Source of the DNA: Ornithinimicrobium faecis | GTDB taxonomy: Bacteria > Actinomycetota > Actinomycetes > Actinomycetales > Dermatophilaceae | Length of the DNA stretch: 64,000 nt | NCBI RefSeq assembly: GCF_023923225.1 | Contig: NZ_CP099489.1 | Span: 3,782,001 to 3,846,000 of the forward strand | Direction of reading: 5' to 3' | In this document: piece by piece, positions 35,146 to 43,891 of the stretch | Layout: the number at the start of each line of letters is the position of its first letter | How positions within the stretch are numbered: the stretch's first letter is position 1 | Notes under the pieces: generated by a model | Databases searched by the model: none | Seen by the model: the letters and a program-made list of their open reading frames with translations, nothing else | Told to the model about the DNA's origin: nothing | Program-made: the position numbers and the translations under genes

Positions 35146-37701
35146 ATGCAGGCCAGGTCGTTGGAAGAGCACCTTGAGGATTACCTGGGGCAGGAGTTGA
35201 CGGCCCAGGCTCTTGCTGGTGAGTTGGGGCGGCGTCCGCGGGTGCGGCTCTCTCCTGAGGTGGAGCCGTGGTTCGTGTTGGACCCGTCGCTGTTCGAGGA
35301 CATGGACGTCGATGGTTACCGCCCGCGGGTGACGATCCTGGTCGAAGACGACTCCCCTCACAGCGATGCCAACGGCAAGATGTGGTGGCCCCTCGACCTC
35401 GACCCCAACACCCCGGGCCATTACTCGCCGGAAGGCGGCTCACCGGCTGACACCGATGACCCGCGGTCGCGTGCCGCACAGGCACAACTGGCCGCGACCG
35501 CACAGTTGCGGGTGGGCCTGAGAGGTCTCGGCGTCGACGACGCGATGCTCGACTCGTTGACCGCGTTGGCGCAAGCGTGTGCCACGGTCAGCGACGAGCA
35601 GGCCCACCACGACCACGGCGAGGACAACGGGGAGGGTCTGGTTGAGGCCCCTGCTCTCGTGGCTCGCGGTCAGGCGCTGTTGTCCAGCATCGAGGCGTTG
35701 AACGCGACCGCTGGCCACCTGGACGCGGTCCTGCTCTCGGCGACCCGGCAACTGACGGGTGTCGATGCCCAGATCCTGCTGGCCGATAAGGGCGCGACGT
35801 CCCCCGATGAGCTGACCGCGTCGCAACGGAAGAAGTGGCGTGCCTACGGCAAACGTGTCACCCGCAACGAGATGGGCGCGGCGATGGGGTGGTGCCCGGG
35901 TGAGATCTCCGACCTCGTTGCTTTCGCCAACCTGCCGCCCGCGGTCACCGCCCCGGTCAACCATTCGTTGGTGACGGGTGAGTCGACGTGGCGGCTGGTG
36001 CGCCGCTACCACCGGGCCTGCTCCACCTTCACCACCGAGGACGCTGCTGCTGTGGCCAACGGGATGTTCGGCAACGACCCGAAAGCTTCCGTGTCTGAGC
36101 GGCTCGACTCTGCCGGTGAGTTCCTCGGTGGGCCGTGGCGCCACCGCGAGTTCTACCGGGCCCTGGACCGTGAAGTGAACAAGATCAAAGGTCGCGACCC
36201 GCAGTCCACGAAGAAGACTCGTGAGGATAACCTCGCCGCCAACGACACGAGGGTGTTGATCGAGGACAACGGCACCGCCCAGATCATGATCGGCTGCACC
36301 GCCACCCAAGGCGCCGCGGTCGCTGACCGCATCGAGAAGGCTGCCCGGGCTGCCCGCAAGGCCGGCGACACACGCCCCCTGTGCCAACTCCGTGCCGCGG
36401 CCGGGATCGCCCTGCTGCTGCACGGCACCGCCGACCTCGACAGCTTGCCGGACGACCCCGACCTGGTCACCGTCGAACAGTCCGAACAACTCACCAAAAT
36501 CCTCTACGGACTCCCGTCTGCGCAGCTCAACGTCATCGTCCCGCTGAACACCCTGATCGGCACCACCCCCGGCGGTTTGGCCCCTGTCGATGCCGAGGGG
36601 AACCCGATCCCCGCAGCCTTCGCCGCCCCAAGCACTGCTGCTGGTCACCCAACCGCTGACCAACCAGGCACCCGCGCCAGCAGCTCGTGCACCTGTGAGT
36701 GCACCTGCGGCGCGGAGACCGGTGAGGCGACCCCTGATCGAGCACCCGGAGACGGTTCGAGGGGACAAGACTGCCCCGACCCCGACCAGACAGGACCAGA
36801 CTGCCCACCCCAGCAGGCACCGCCCGAGCAGGCAGTGCCAGGAACCCAGCCGCCACCAACTCCCGGTGAGGCTGATGGTGAGGTCGGCGTCGGCGAGGTC
36901 ATCGGCAAACACAGTGTCTTCCTGTCCCCGGACGAGGTCCGCACCCTCGCGCTGACACCGGGGTCGACGATGCACCGGCTGCTGACCGACCCATCCACCG
37001 GGGTCCTCGTGGAGAGGTCGATCAAGGCGTACCCGTTCGATGCTGGGATGCGGGCGCACATCATCGCCGCGGATGTTTTCTGCAGAATGCCGGGCTGTTT
37101 GAAGCCGGCGTCGATGGCGCAGATTGATCACGTCCAAGAACACGGCACTCCCGGCGGGCACACCTGCATCGCCAACGGCCAACCCCTCGACGCCCCCGAC
37201 CACGATCTGAAGACCAAGAAACTCTGGGACGCGGTGATCCACGCCAACAGGGACGTCACCTGGACTACCCTGCTCGGGCGGATCTACACCACCAAGGCCC
37301 ATGACTACAACCAGTACACCAAGCTATTGACTGCAGCCACCACACAGGTCCACGAAGCCATAGCGTCAGGGGATGATCCTGCTGCGGCTGTCGATGCCGC
37401 GGTGTACCAGGCCTTGTCCTACCGGCCCGCCGGCGCCAAGCTCGAAGCTGAGGATGACGACGACTTCAGCGTAGTCTTCACCGGCTGGGACTCCGTCACC
37501 CTCACCCACACCCCCGAGAGCGGACGCCGGACCTACCACCCCGCCCCCGAGGCCATGCGCGCTGAGGCACAACGCCACCACGACACCGACGACCGAATCC
37601 CCGACAGCGAGAAGGACACCGGCGGGCAAGCAGCCAACGAGCAGCCGGCCGACTCACCCACCCCCTGGCCCCGCGACCCCGACTCCCCACCACCCTTCTA
37701 A
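35146..37701 (+). CDS. DUF222 domain protein with C-terminal HNH endonuclease
   Basis: The 851-residue protein has a long DUF222 region (about 90-500) and an HNH nuclease near 640-700, with CRMPGCLKP, then AQIDHVQEHG and a later HDLKTKKLWD segment. This is the 13E12/DUF222-HNH family, abundant in actinobacteria and often multicopy and mobile. Between the domains is a Pro/Gln/Thr-rich linker (about 510-610) with the unusual cluster CTCECTCG. I chose the ATG at 35146, 11 bp after GGGAGGGGG; in-frame GTG and TTG codons a little upstream are alternatives. All Tyr codons I checked are TAC, unlike most neighbours, suggesting acquisition. Confidence 0.83.
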   Translation: MQARSLEEHLEDYLGQELTAQALAGELGRRPRVRLSPEVEPWFVLDPSLFEDMDVDGYRPRVTILVEDDSPHSDANGKMWWPLDLDPNTPGHYSPEGGSPADTDDPRSRAAQAQLAATAQLRVGLRGLGVDDAMLDSLTALAQACATVSDEQAHHDHGEDNGEGLVEAPALVARGQALLSSIEALNATAGHLDAVLLSATRQLTGVDAQILLADKGATSPDELTASQRKKWRAYGKRVTRNEMGAAMGWCPGEISDLVAFANLPPAVTAPVNHSLVTGESTWRLVRRYHRACSTFTTEDAAAVANGMFGNDPKASVSERLDSAGEFLGGPWRHREFYRALDREVNKIKGRDPQSTKKTREDNLAANDTRVLIEDNGTAQIMIGCTATQGAAVADRIEKAARAARKAGDTRPLCQLRAAAGIALLLHGTADLDSLPDDPDLVTVEQSEQLTKILYGLPSAQLNVIVPLNTLIGTTPGGLAPVDAEGNPIPAAFAAPSTAAGHPTADQPGTRASSSCTCECTCGAETGEATPDRAPGDGSRGQDCPDPDQTGPDCPPQQAPPEQAVPGTQPPPTPGEADGEVGVGEVIGKHSVFLSPDEVRTLALTPGSTMHRLLTDPSTGVLVERSIKAYPFDAGMRAHIIAADVFCRMPGCLKPASMAQIDHVQEHGTPGGHTCIANGQPLDAPDHDLKTKKLWDAVIHANRDVTWTTLLGRIYTTKAHDYNQYTKLLTAATTQVHEAIASGDDPAAAVDAAVYQALSYRPAGAKLEAEDDDDFSVVFTGWDSVTLTHTPESGRRTYHPAPEAMRAEAQRHHDTDDRIPDSEKDTGGQAANEQPADSPTPWPRDPDSPPPF

Positions 37702-37715
37702 ACGGGCGACCGCCG

Positions 37716-38237
37716 TCAGTTCTGGAGATCTGGCACCAGCGACACGGCAGGGGTCGACCTGAGTGCTGGCTCGTGACCGCTCGCTTCAGACAATGTGCTT
37801 GTCCATCCGTGCGGAGTCACGACGAAGATGTCCCCTTGGAACGCTGCCGTGAAGTGGTTGGAATAGCGCCAGGCCGGCAGGAACTGCCACTCGACGTCGG
37901 TCGAGACAGCTCGACCTTCACGGCACACCACGGTCACAAAGGTGCCCACCATTGGGCTCCAATGCCCACCGTCACGAGTCCGTTCTGGAGCGATCTCTTG
38001 CGCGATCGCCAGCACCTCGCCGCGCAGCGAGTCCATGGCCCAGTACTCGTCCTCATCGTCGTCTCCTCGGTAAGGCGTCGGTGTCATAACCTTCCTCACC
38101 TCGCGCACCTCCTGCGACTCGTTGTCGATGCAGGCGATCAGCGTGACCCCGGCTCGAGCACGCCCTCGTCGCACAATCTCCGACAGCGTCCGCTCCGTGT
38201 CCTGCAGTTCCCATGGATTTCTGTTGTGTGTCTTCAT
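37716..38237 (-). CDS. Protein of unknown function
   Basis: The 173-residue protein is not recognised. It begins MKTHNRNPWELQDTERTL, has an acidic DDDEDEYWAMDS stretch near 65-76, and a Trp-rich mixed beta region (EWQFLPAWRYSNHFTAAF near 125-142). No signal peptide or membrane segment is seen. It is convergent with the HNH gene (14-bp gap) and divergent from the next unknown gene, inside what looks like an accessory islet. A longer frame to 38345 exists but its extension crosses the divergent promoter. Confidence 0.55.
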   Translation of the reverse strand: MKTHNRNPWELQDTERTLSEIVRRGRARAGVTLIACIDNESQEVREVRKVMTPTPYRGDDDEDEYWAMDSLRGEVLAIAQEIAPERTRDGGHWSPMVGTFVTVVCREGRAVSTDVEWQFLPAWRYSNHFTAAFQGDIFVVTPHGWTSTLSEASGHEPALRSTPAVSLVPDLQN

Positions 38238-38359
38238 GCAGCACGAGTGTGTCGGCAATGACCCTGGTCTGGGGCGAGGGACCTCATACCTGTGGATAAC
38301 TTCAACCGCGGAGGTCGCGCATCTGGTCGGCTTGGCCTCAATCACACGTCAGGAGCAGC

Positions 38360-38860
38360 ATGGGCTACAGCACGCAGTATCTCGGCCGACTCGACATCGC
38401 GCCTCGGCTCAACCCCGAGGAGACTGTATGGCTTCGAGCCTTCCAACGCACCCACCGCGGACTCCACCCGGATGACCCGTACGCGGTGCCGATGAACCCA
38501 GGGGCGGAAGCCGTCGGTCACCCGTTGGTCGGTGAGTCTTCGCCAGGAGTCCTGATCATCCCTCGCGGCCTGCACAGCTTCGACTGGCACCCATGCACGG
38601 ACGGGTGCTGCCTCCAGTGGAAGCAGGTCGAGAAGTCGAACCACGCCACCGTCGAGCTCCAATACCTGATCGACCACTTCCTGCGGCCTGGAGCGTTCGC
38701 GGCCAGTGACACCAGGGCGGACTTTGCACCATTCACGTTCGATCACACGGTGAGCGGAACCATCGCCGCCGAGCGGCAAGACGGCTGGCTCTATCTCATC
38801 CAGGCCAGAGACAACCAGCTCGAAGAGGTCACGCTCGTGCACGGCAAAGGACTCTGGTGA
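38360..38860 (+). CDS. Conserved actinobacterial/phage-type protein of unknown function
   Basis: The 166-residue protein resembles a family I know from actinobacterial genomes and phages with no assigned function. It starts MGYSTQYLGRLDIAP, has YAVPMNPGAEA near 41-51 and a HPCTDGCCLQW core near 76-86, followed by LQYLIDHFLRPGA. The clustered Cys/His/Asp residues could bind a metal or form an active site. The ATG has AGGAG upstream. It is divergent from the unknown gene at 37716-38237. Confidence 0.7.
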   Translation: MGYSTQYLGRLDIAPRLNPEETVWLRAFQRTHRGLHPDDPYAVPMNPGAEAVGHPLVGESSPGVLIIPRGLHSFDWHPCTDGCCLQWKQVEKSNHATVELQYLIDHFLRPGAFAASDTRADFAPFTFDHTVSGTIAAERQDGWLYLIQARDNQLEEVTLVHGKGLW

Positions 38861-38889
38861 GCTGAGACGCCTCACTCAATGGCCCCGTG

Positions 38890-39198
38890 TCAGCCGATGG
38901 CCCGCCGCAGCGTGGTGAGCTCGGCGGCCAGGGGCACGGGGTCCAGACCGGCTGCCGCGTGGTCGAAGACCATCACGCGCAACTGGTCCATCAGCACAGC
39001 CGGGCCGAGGTCGGGGACGGGACCACTCGGCATACGCTCCGCCTCGGCGACGCGATCGGCGAGGTGCTGCACCAACACGCGCACCTGCGGAGACACAGAG
39101 AGCGCGTGGTCCAGCGGCAGTTGCTGCCACCGACGGACCACGCGCTCCAACTCTGTCCCGATCTCCTCGCGCGCGGCGCTCGGGTCGGGGTCACTCAT
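38890..39198 (-). CDS. Small helical protein of unknown function
   Basis: The 102-residue, mainly helical, soluble protein begins MSDPDPSAAREEIG and ends AAELTTLRRAIG; I see no known motif. It lies 5 bp after the stop of the Bax-inhibitor-1 family gene on the same strand, so the two are probably co-transcribed. Confidence 0.6.
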   Translation of the reverse strand: MSDPDPSAAREEIGTELERVVRRWQQLPLDHALSVSPQVRVLVQHLADRVAEAERMPSGPVPDLGPAVLMDQLRVMVFDHAAAGLDPVPLAAELTTLRRAIG

Positions 39199-39203
39199 GG
39201 GCG

Positions 39204-40130
39204 TCAGTTGCGCTGCAGGATCGCAAACAACCGCAGGAACTCGATGTAGAGCCACACCAGGGATGCGACCAGACCATGGCCCATCAGCCAGGAGTACTTC
39301 TCCGGCGCACCCGCCTGCACGCCCCGGTCGATCGAGTCGAAGTCGACGGCCAGCGAGTAGGACGCCAGCGCGACGCCCAGCAGCGAGATGACGATGCCCA
39401 GCGGGCCACCGTAGATGCCCCAGCCATCGCCGAAGCCCAGGAAGCTGGCGCCGATGTTGATCAGCAGGAAGACCAGATAGCCCATCGCCATCATCCCGAA
39501 GATGCGGCGAGACTTGCTGGTGACCTTGATGAAGCCGACCTTCCAGGCGATGAACATGCCGACGAAGGTGCCGAGGGTGGCCACCACCGCGCTGGTCACA
39601 ACGCCCGGGTAGGCCCGCTCGAAGGTGAAGCTGACCGCGCCAATGAAGCCACCCTGCAGGACTGCGTGCCCCACGATGAGCGGGACGTTGACCTTCTTCT
39701 GGAAGGCGATGACGAAGCTCAGTCCGAGCGAGCCGAACATGCCCAGCAGCCAGATCGGCATCGCCAGCGGCGCCTGACCCGTGTCCGGGTCGACGGTGCC
39801 ACTCACGAAGAACCAGGTGCCCGCAGCCACAGCCACCACGACGGCAAACAAGGCCAGCGACTTCATGACCACGTCGTCCAGCGTCAGGCGACCGGTTTGC
39901 GCCGGGCCAGCGGGGGCCTGGCGATACATCTGCTCCAACTGCTCGGGGCTCATCGACTCCGAGGCGCCGGGGTAGCCCATCGGCATCTGGGGCTGACCCT
40001 GTGGTGCGGGGTAGCCCTGGTGCGGCTGGCCCTGGGGAGCGGCCTGGCCCTGCTGCGGGGCCTGGTTGAAGCCCGCATACTGCTGCTGAGCTTCCTTATC
40101 GATACGGTTAAAGACAGGATTGGTCGCCAT
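39204..40130 (-). CDS. Bax inhibitor-1/YccA family membrane protein
   Basis: The 308-residue protein has a Gln/Pro/Gly-rich N-terminal tail of about 80 residues (repeated APQGQP) and seven predicted membrane helices from about 85 to 305. This matches the actinobacterial branch of the BI-1/YccA family (UPF0005/Bax1-I). Members are thought to be pH-sensitive calcium leak channels, but function here is untested. The ATG at 40130 gives MATNPVFNRID, the usual start of this branch. Confidence 0.88.
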   Translation of the reverse strand: MATNPVFNRIDKEAQQQYAGFNQAPQQGQAAPQGQPHQGYPAPQGQPQMPMGYPGASESMSPEQLEQMYRQAPAGPAQTGRLTLDDVVMKSLALFAVVVAVAAGTWFFVSGTVDPDTGQAPLAMPIWLLGMFGSLGLSFVIAFQKKVNVPLIVGHAVLQGGFIGAVSFTFERAYPGVVTSAVVATLGTFVGMFIAWKVGFIKVTSKSRRIFGMMAMGYLVFLLINIGASFLGFGDGWGIYGGPLGIVISLLGVALASYSLAVDFDSIDRGVQAGAPEKYSWLMGHGLVASLVWLYIEFLRLFAILQRN

Positions 40131-40297
40131 CTCTGGCCTCCTCATTAGCGGCACGTAGGTGTCGTCACGTCACAGTCTAAGCGTGTGGGGCCTCGTGATT
40201 GTTCCCCTGGGCAACCTCTTGCGCTCGGGGGGTGTTCTCGGGATATCCTGGGGAGCCGTTCCGGGGGGAACCACGGCCGTTCGAAGAGGAGCAACAC

Positions 40298-42775
40298 GTG
40301 TCGAATCGTGCCCGCCTACGCTTGGTCGGCATCTCGGCCGCGGCCGCACTGGCCGTGCCCGGTGCCGTCGTGCCGATGGCGTATGCCGAGGGGCCGGCTC
40401 CCGCGATCGACGTCCAGTTGGCGCCCACTCCCCAAAGCGAGGGCTATCCGCGTCAGAACACCCTGGTGGAGCCGCCGGCCGACCCGGCGGACGCCTCCAT
40501 CAAGCTCGGGCTGACGCCCTATCACGCGATCGCCCCCAAGCTCAACGAGCTGCAGCAAACCTCCCAGCGGGTCAGCGCGGAGGTGCTCGGTCAGACCGTC
40601 ACCGGGCGCGAGCTCTATCTGGTCACTCTCACCGCCCCCGAGTCCGCTGCCGAGACCAAGGCGCAGGACCGGATGCGCGAGCGCATCCTGCGCCAGCCCG
40701 AGCAGGCGGCCAAGGACCAGGGTCTGGCCAAGAAGTACAAGACGCCGATCTTCCTCAACAACAACATCCACGGCAACGAGTGGGAGGGCACCGACGCCGC
40801 GCTGCGCCTCATCGAGGACTACGCGACCAGCGATGACCCGGCCGTCCTGGAGGCCCTTGAGCAGAGCCGCATCTATGTCGTCGTCACGATGAACCCGGAC
40901 GGGCGCCACGACAACACGCGCGCCAACGCCTCCGGCTTCGACATGAACCGTGACTTCCTCACCGCGACACAGCCGGAGGTCATCGCGGTCCGCGACGCCC
41001 TCCTCCGGACCCAGCCGATGGTGATGGTTGACCTGCACGGCTATGTCAACGGCACGCTCATCGAGCCCACCACCCCGCCGCACGGCGAGAACTACGAATA
41101 CGACCTGTTCATCAAGCACGCCTACCCCAACGGGCTGGGCATGGAGCAGGCGGTGCTCGACCTGGGCTACACCCCCGAGGACGACGGCGTGAACCCGCCC
41201 CAGATCCCGTTCCGTGACTGGGACGAGGGCTGGGACGACTGGCCGCCGATCTTCACGCCGCAATACGCCGCCTACCACGGTGCTGTCGCCCACACCGTCG
41301 AGATCCCGTTGCGCGTCAACAACGCCGCCTACGACCTGCCCGAGGAGGAGTTGCAGCGCCGCTCGGCGATCAACACCGACATCGCGCACGCCGCGATGAC
41401 CTCCTCGATCAGCTATCTGCAGGAGCACCGCGGCGAGCTCCTCGCCGACCAGATCGAGATCTTCCGCCGCGGCGTCACCGGTGCCGAGCCGGTCGAGGTC
41501 ACCGACGAGATCTTCCCCGAGATCGGTCCCGAGGACGTCTATCTCACCGAATATCCGCGGGCCTATGTCATCCCGGTGGACGAGGGGCAGCGCTCCGCTC
41601 CGGCGGCCGCCCGCGTGGTTGACCACCTGATCGACAACGGCGTGGAGGTGCGCACCACTCGTCGGCCGGTCACCATCGAGGGCACGACCTATCCCTCCGG
41701 CAGCTATCTCATCGACATGCACCAGTCCCGTCGCGGCCTGGCCAACACCATGCTCGGCCGGGGCACTGACATCAGCGACCGTGTCGACTCGATGTATGAC
41801 ATCTCCGGCTGGAGCCTGGCCGCTCTCTGGGGTGCGGACGTCGCCACTCTTGCTGAGGACGGCCCTCGTATGCCGCCAGCTGGCCGACCGATCGACGCCG
41901 CCATCCCCTCGGGTCGGGTGAGCGGCGACGATGACCTGCTGCTGGAGTTGAAGGACCCCTCCGATGTCGCGGCGCTCAATCACCTGGCTCGCTCCGGTGT
42001 CGGCATCGAGTGGCTCGACGACGGGTCGATCCTGGTCCCCGAGGACGCAGCCGAGCAGGCCGAGTCGACCGCCGACGCCTTCGGTGTCACCTTCACCGCT
42101 GCCCCCGACGGGGAGAGCGGCACCCCGGTGGACGAGATGGTCGTTGCTGCCGCAGCCTCCTCGGATGAGCTCTGGGCCCTGAACGAGATGGGCTTCGAGG
42201 TCCGCGAGGTCAACGCGACCGTCCTCAACGACGGCTTCGACTATTCCGACGTCGACGCGCTGTATGTCTCAACCTCCGCGGTTGCCTGGTCCTCCCTCGA
42301 GGACTCGGCCCGCAACGACCTGGCGTCCTTCCTGCGCAACGGTGGCGGCCTCGTCGGACGTGGCCACAACGGGACCAACCTCAACAACGAGCTCGACCTG
42401 CTCGACGTGACGCTGGAGCGTGGCCGCAGCGACGGCAACGGGGTGGTCGCGGTCGACAACGCCGACACTGCCATCGCCTCCGCCGCGACCACGGAGTCCT
42501 TCGTCTACTCCCCCGCCTGGTTCACCGAGCTGGGCGAGGACGTCACCGTCGACCAGCGTTATGCCGACGACGATGTCCTGGTCAGCGGTCACTGGGCCGG
42601 CACAGCCGAGGAGGGCGGGCAGGACGCCGCCGCGGGCCAGGCGCTCATCGTCAGCGGTGTGGACAACAACGGCGCCGCAGCGCTCGTCGGGAGCCAGCCG
42701 CTGTTCCGGGCCCACCCCAAGGGTCAATACCCCCTGATCGGGCGCGCCCTGTTCTGGTCCGCTCTGCAGGACTGA
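40298..42775 (+). CDS. Secreted M14-family zinc carboxypeptidase
   Basis: The 825-residue protein has a signal peptide (1-30, cleavage after AYA) and an M14 peptidase domain. Zinc ligands are in HGNE (His158, Glu161) and DLHGY (His247), and the catalytic Glu is likely in HTVEIPLR near 375. The C-terminal 400 residues have beta-rich segments and a glutamine-amidotransferase-like stretch (LRNGGGLVGRGH). It should trim peptides outside the cell. The GTG at 40298 has AGAGGAG upstream and gives a proper signal peptide. Confidence 0.88.
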   Translation: MSNRARLRLVGISAAAALAVPGAVVPMAYAEGPAPAIDVQLAPTPQSEGYPRQNTLVEPPADPADASIKLGLTPYHAIAPKLNELQQTSQRVSAEVLGQTVTGRELYLVTLTAPESAAETKAQDRMRERILRQPEQAAKDQGLAKKYKTPIFLNNNIHGNEWEGTDAALRLIEDYATSDDPAVLEALEQSRIYVVVTMNPDGRHDNTRANASGFDMNRDFLTATQPEVIAVRDALLRTQPMVMVDLHGYVNGTLIEPTTPPHGENYEYDLFIKHAYPNGLGMEQAVLDLGYTPEDDGVNPPQIPFRDWDEGWDDWPPIFTPQYAAYHGAVAHTVEIPLRVNNAAYDLPEEELQRRSAINTDIAHAAMTSSISYLQEHRGELLADQIEIFRRGVTGAEPVEVTDEIFPEIGPEDVYLTEYPRAYVIPVDEGQRSAPAAARVVDHLIDNGVEVRTTRRPVTIEGTTYPSGSYLIDMHQSRRGLANTMLGRGTDISDRVDSMYDISGWSLAALWGADVATLAEDGPRMPPAGRPIDAAIPSGRVSGDDDLLLELKDPSDVAALNHLARSGVGIEWLDDGSILVPEDAAEQAESTADAFGVTFTAAPDGESGTPVDEMVVAAAASSDELWALNEMGFEVREVNATVLNDGFDYSDVDALYVSTSAVAWSSLEDSARNDLASFLRNGGGLVGRGHNGTNLNNELDLLDVTLERGRSDGNGVVAVDNADTAIASAATTESFVYSPAWFTELGEDVTVDQRYADDDVLVSGHWAGTAEEGGQDAAAGQALIVSGVDNNGAAALVGSQPLFRAHPKGQYPLIGRALFWSALQD

Positions 42776-42778
42776 CCG

Positions 42779-43258
42779 GTGGCCCGGGTCTCAGCACCGG
42801 GCGCGGACCTGAGCGTCCCGGCCGGCCCCGGGCTGCCACAGGGCATGGTCATCCCCGCGGGGGAGTTGCTCGAGCGGTTCTCCCGCGCCTCCGGCCCGGG
42901 CGGCCAGGGTGTCAACACCACCGACAGCCGGGTGCAGCTCACCTATCGTCCTGCCTCGTCGATCGCGGTGGCCGAGCTGCGCGAGTCCGTCCGCGACCGA
43001 CTGTTGCGCGGACTGGAGCCACACCTGGTCGCCGACCAGCTCGTCGTGGTCGCCTCTGAGCACCGGGCCCAGCGACAGAACCGGATCGCCGCACGAGAGC
43101 GCCTGATCGACCTGCTGCGCAGTGCCGCCGCTCCCCCGCCACCTCAGCGTCGCGCGACCAAGCCGACGCGGGGCAGCCAGCGACGCCGCCTGGAGGGCAA
43201 GCGCCTAAGATCCCAGGTCAAGTCCGGACGCGGTCGCGTCACCGGTGATGGAGGTTGA
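42779..43258 (+). CDS. arfB: ArfB-like peptidyl-tRNA hydrolase (GGQ protein)
   Basis: The 159-residue protein has a class-I release-factor GGQ domain (SGPGGQGVN, Gly41-Gly42-Gln43) and a basic Arg/Lys-rich tail (about 125-155). ArfB uses this tail to sense an empty mRNA channel. It hydrolyses peptidyl-tRNA on stalled ribosomes that have no stop codon. The GTG is 3 bp after the carboxypeptidase stop, and one base separates its stop from the TTG start proposed for the next gene. Confidence 0.9.
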   Translation: MARVSAPGADLSVPAGPGLPQGMVIPAGELLERFSRASGPGGQGVNTTDSRVQLTYRPASSIAVAELRESVRDRLLRGLEPHLVADQLVVVASEHRAQRQNRIAARERLIDLLRSAAAPPPPQRRATKPTRGSQRRRLEGKRLRSQVKSGRGRVTGDGG

Positions 43259-43259
43259 C

Positions 43260-43883
43260 TTGAGGCACACCCCGCACTACCTGATGACTGACCCAGACGA
43301 GGTCAGGCGCCTGATCCAGAACAACCCGTGGGCGACCATCGTCTCGCCGACCAGCAACGGTCTGGTGGCCTCGCACTACCCGGTCCTACTCGAGGACGCC
43401 CCGGACGAGGGCGACGCTGACGAGGGCGACGCGATCTCCATCGTCAGCCACTTCGGTCGACCCGACGAGCAGCTCCACGAGCTGGGCCAGCACGAGGTGC
43501 TGGTGATCATCCAAGGCCCGCATGACTACGTCTCGGCCAGCTGGTATGAGCCCGGTGACCTGGTCTCGACCTGGAACCACGTGACGGCACACCTCTACGG
43601 CACCCCGGAGATCCTGTCCGAGGAGGAGAACTACGCAGTGCTCTCCCGGCTGACCGACCACTTCGAGTCGGGTCGCCCGGACGGCCGCAGCCTGTCCGAG
43701 GACGAGGCTGGGACCCGCCGTGCGGCCAAGGGCACCGTCGGGCTGCGAGTGCGCGTCACGCGCTTCGATGCCCGCAGCAAGTTGAGTCAGAACAAGCCGG
43801 TCGTGGTGCAGGACCGGATCGTCGAGGAGATCGGCGCCACCAACCCAGCCCTGGCCGAGGAGATGCGCAGAGTTCGCGAGTAA
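43260..43883 (+). CDS. PaiB-like FMN-binding protein
   Basis: The 207-residue protein matches the PaiB/FMN-binding split-barrel family, with RHTPHYLMTDPDEV at the N terminus, SHYPVLLE near 40 and WNHVTAHLYG near 105. In Bacillus, PaiB is linked to control of sporulation and protease genes; elsewhere its role is unclear. The TTG at 43260 is chosen because GGAGG sits 5 bp upstream and the N terminus fits the family; in-frame ATG (43248) and GTG (43245) starts overlap arfB. A DE-rich repeat (DEGDADEGDA) near 50 is unusual. Confidence 0.8.
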   Translation: MRHTPHYLMTDPDEVRRLIQNNPWATIVSPTSNGLVASHYPVLLEDAPDEGDADEGDAISIVSHFGRPDEQLHELGQHEVLVIIQGPHDYVSASWYEPGDLVSTWNHVTAHLYGTPEILSEEENYAVLSRLTDHFESGRPDGRSLSEDEAGTRRAAKGTVGLRVRVTRFDARSKLSQNKPVVVQDRIVEEIGATNPALAEEMRRVRE

Positions 43884-43891
43884 CTACATCG

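Noticed and set aside
14232..38859. Replication origin based on DnaA boxes
   Set aside because: Boxes are single and kilobases apart, with no dnaA, dnaN or AT-rich unwinding region.
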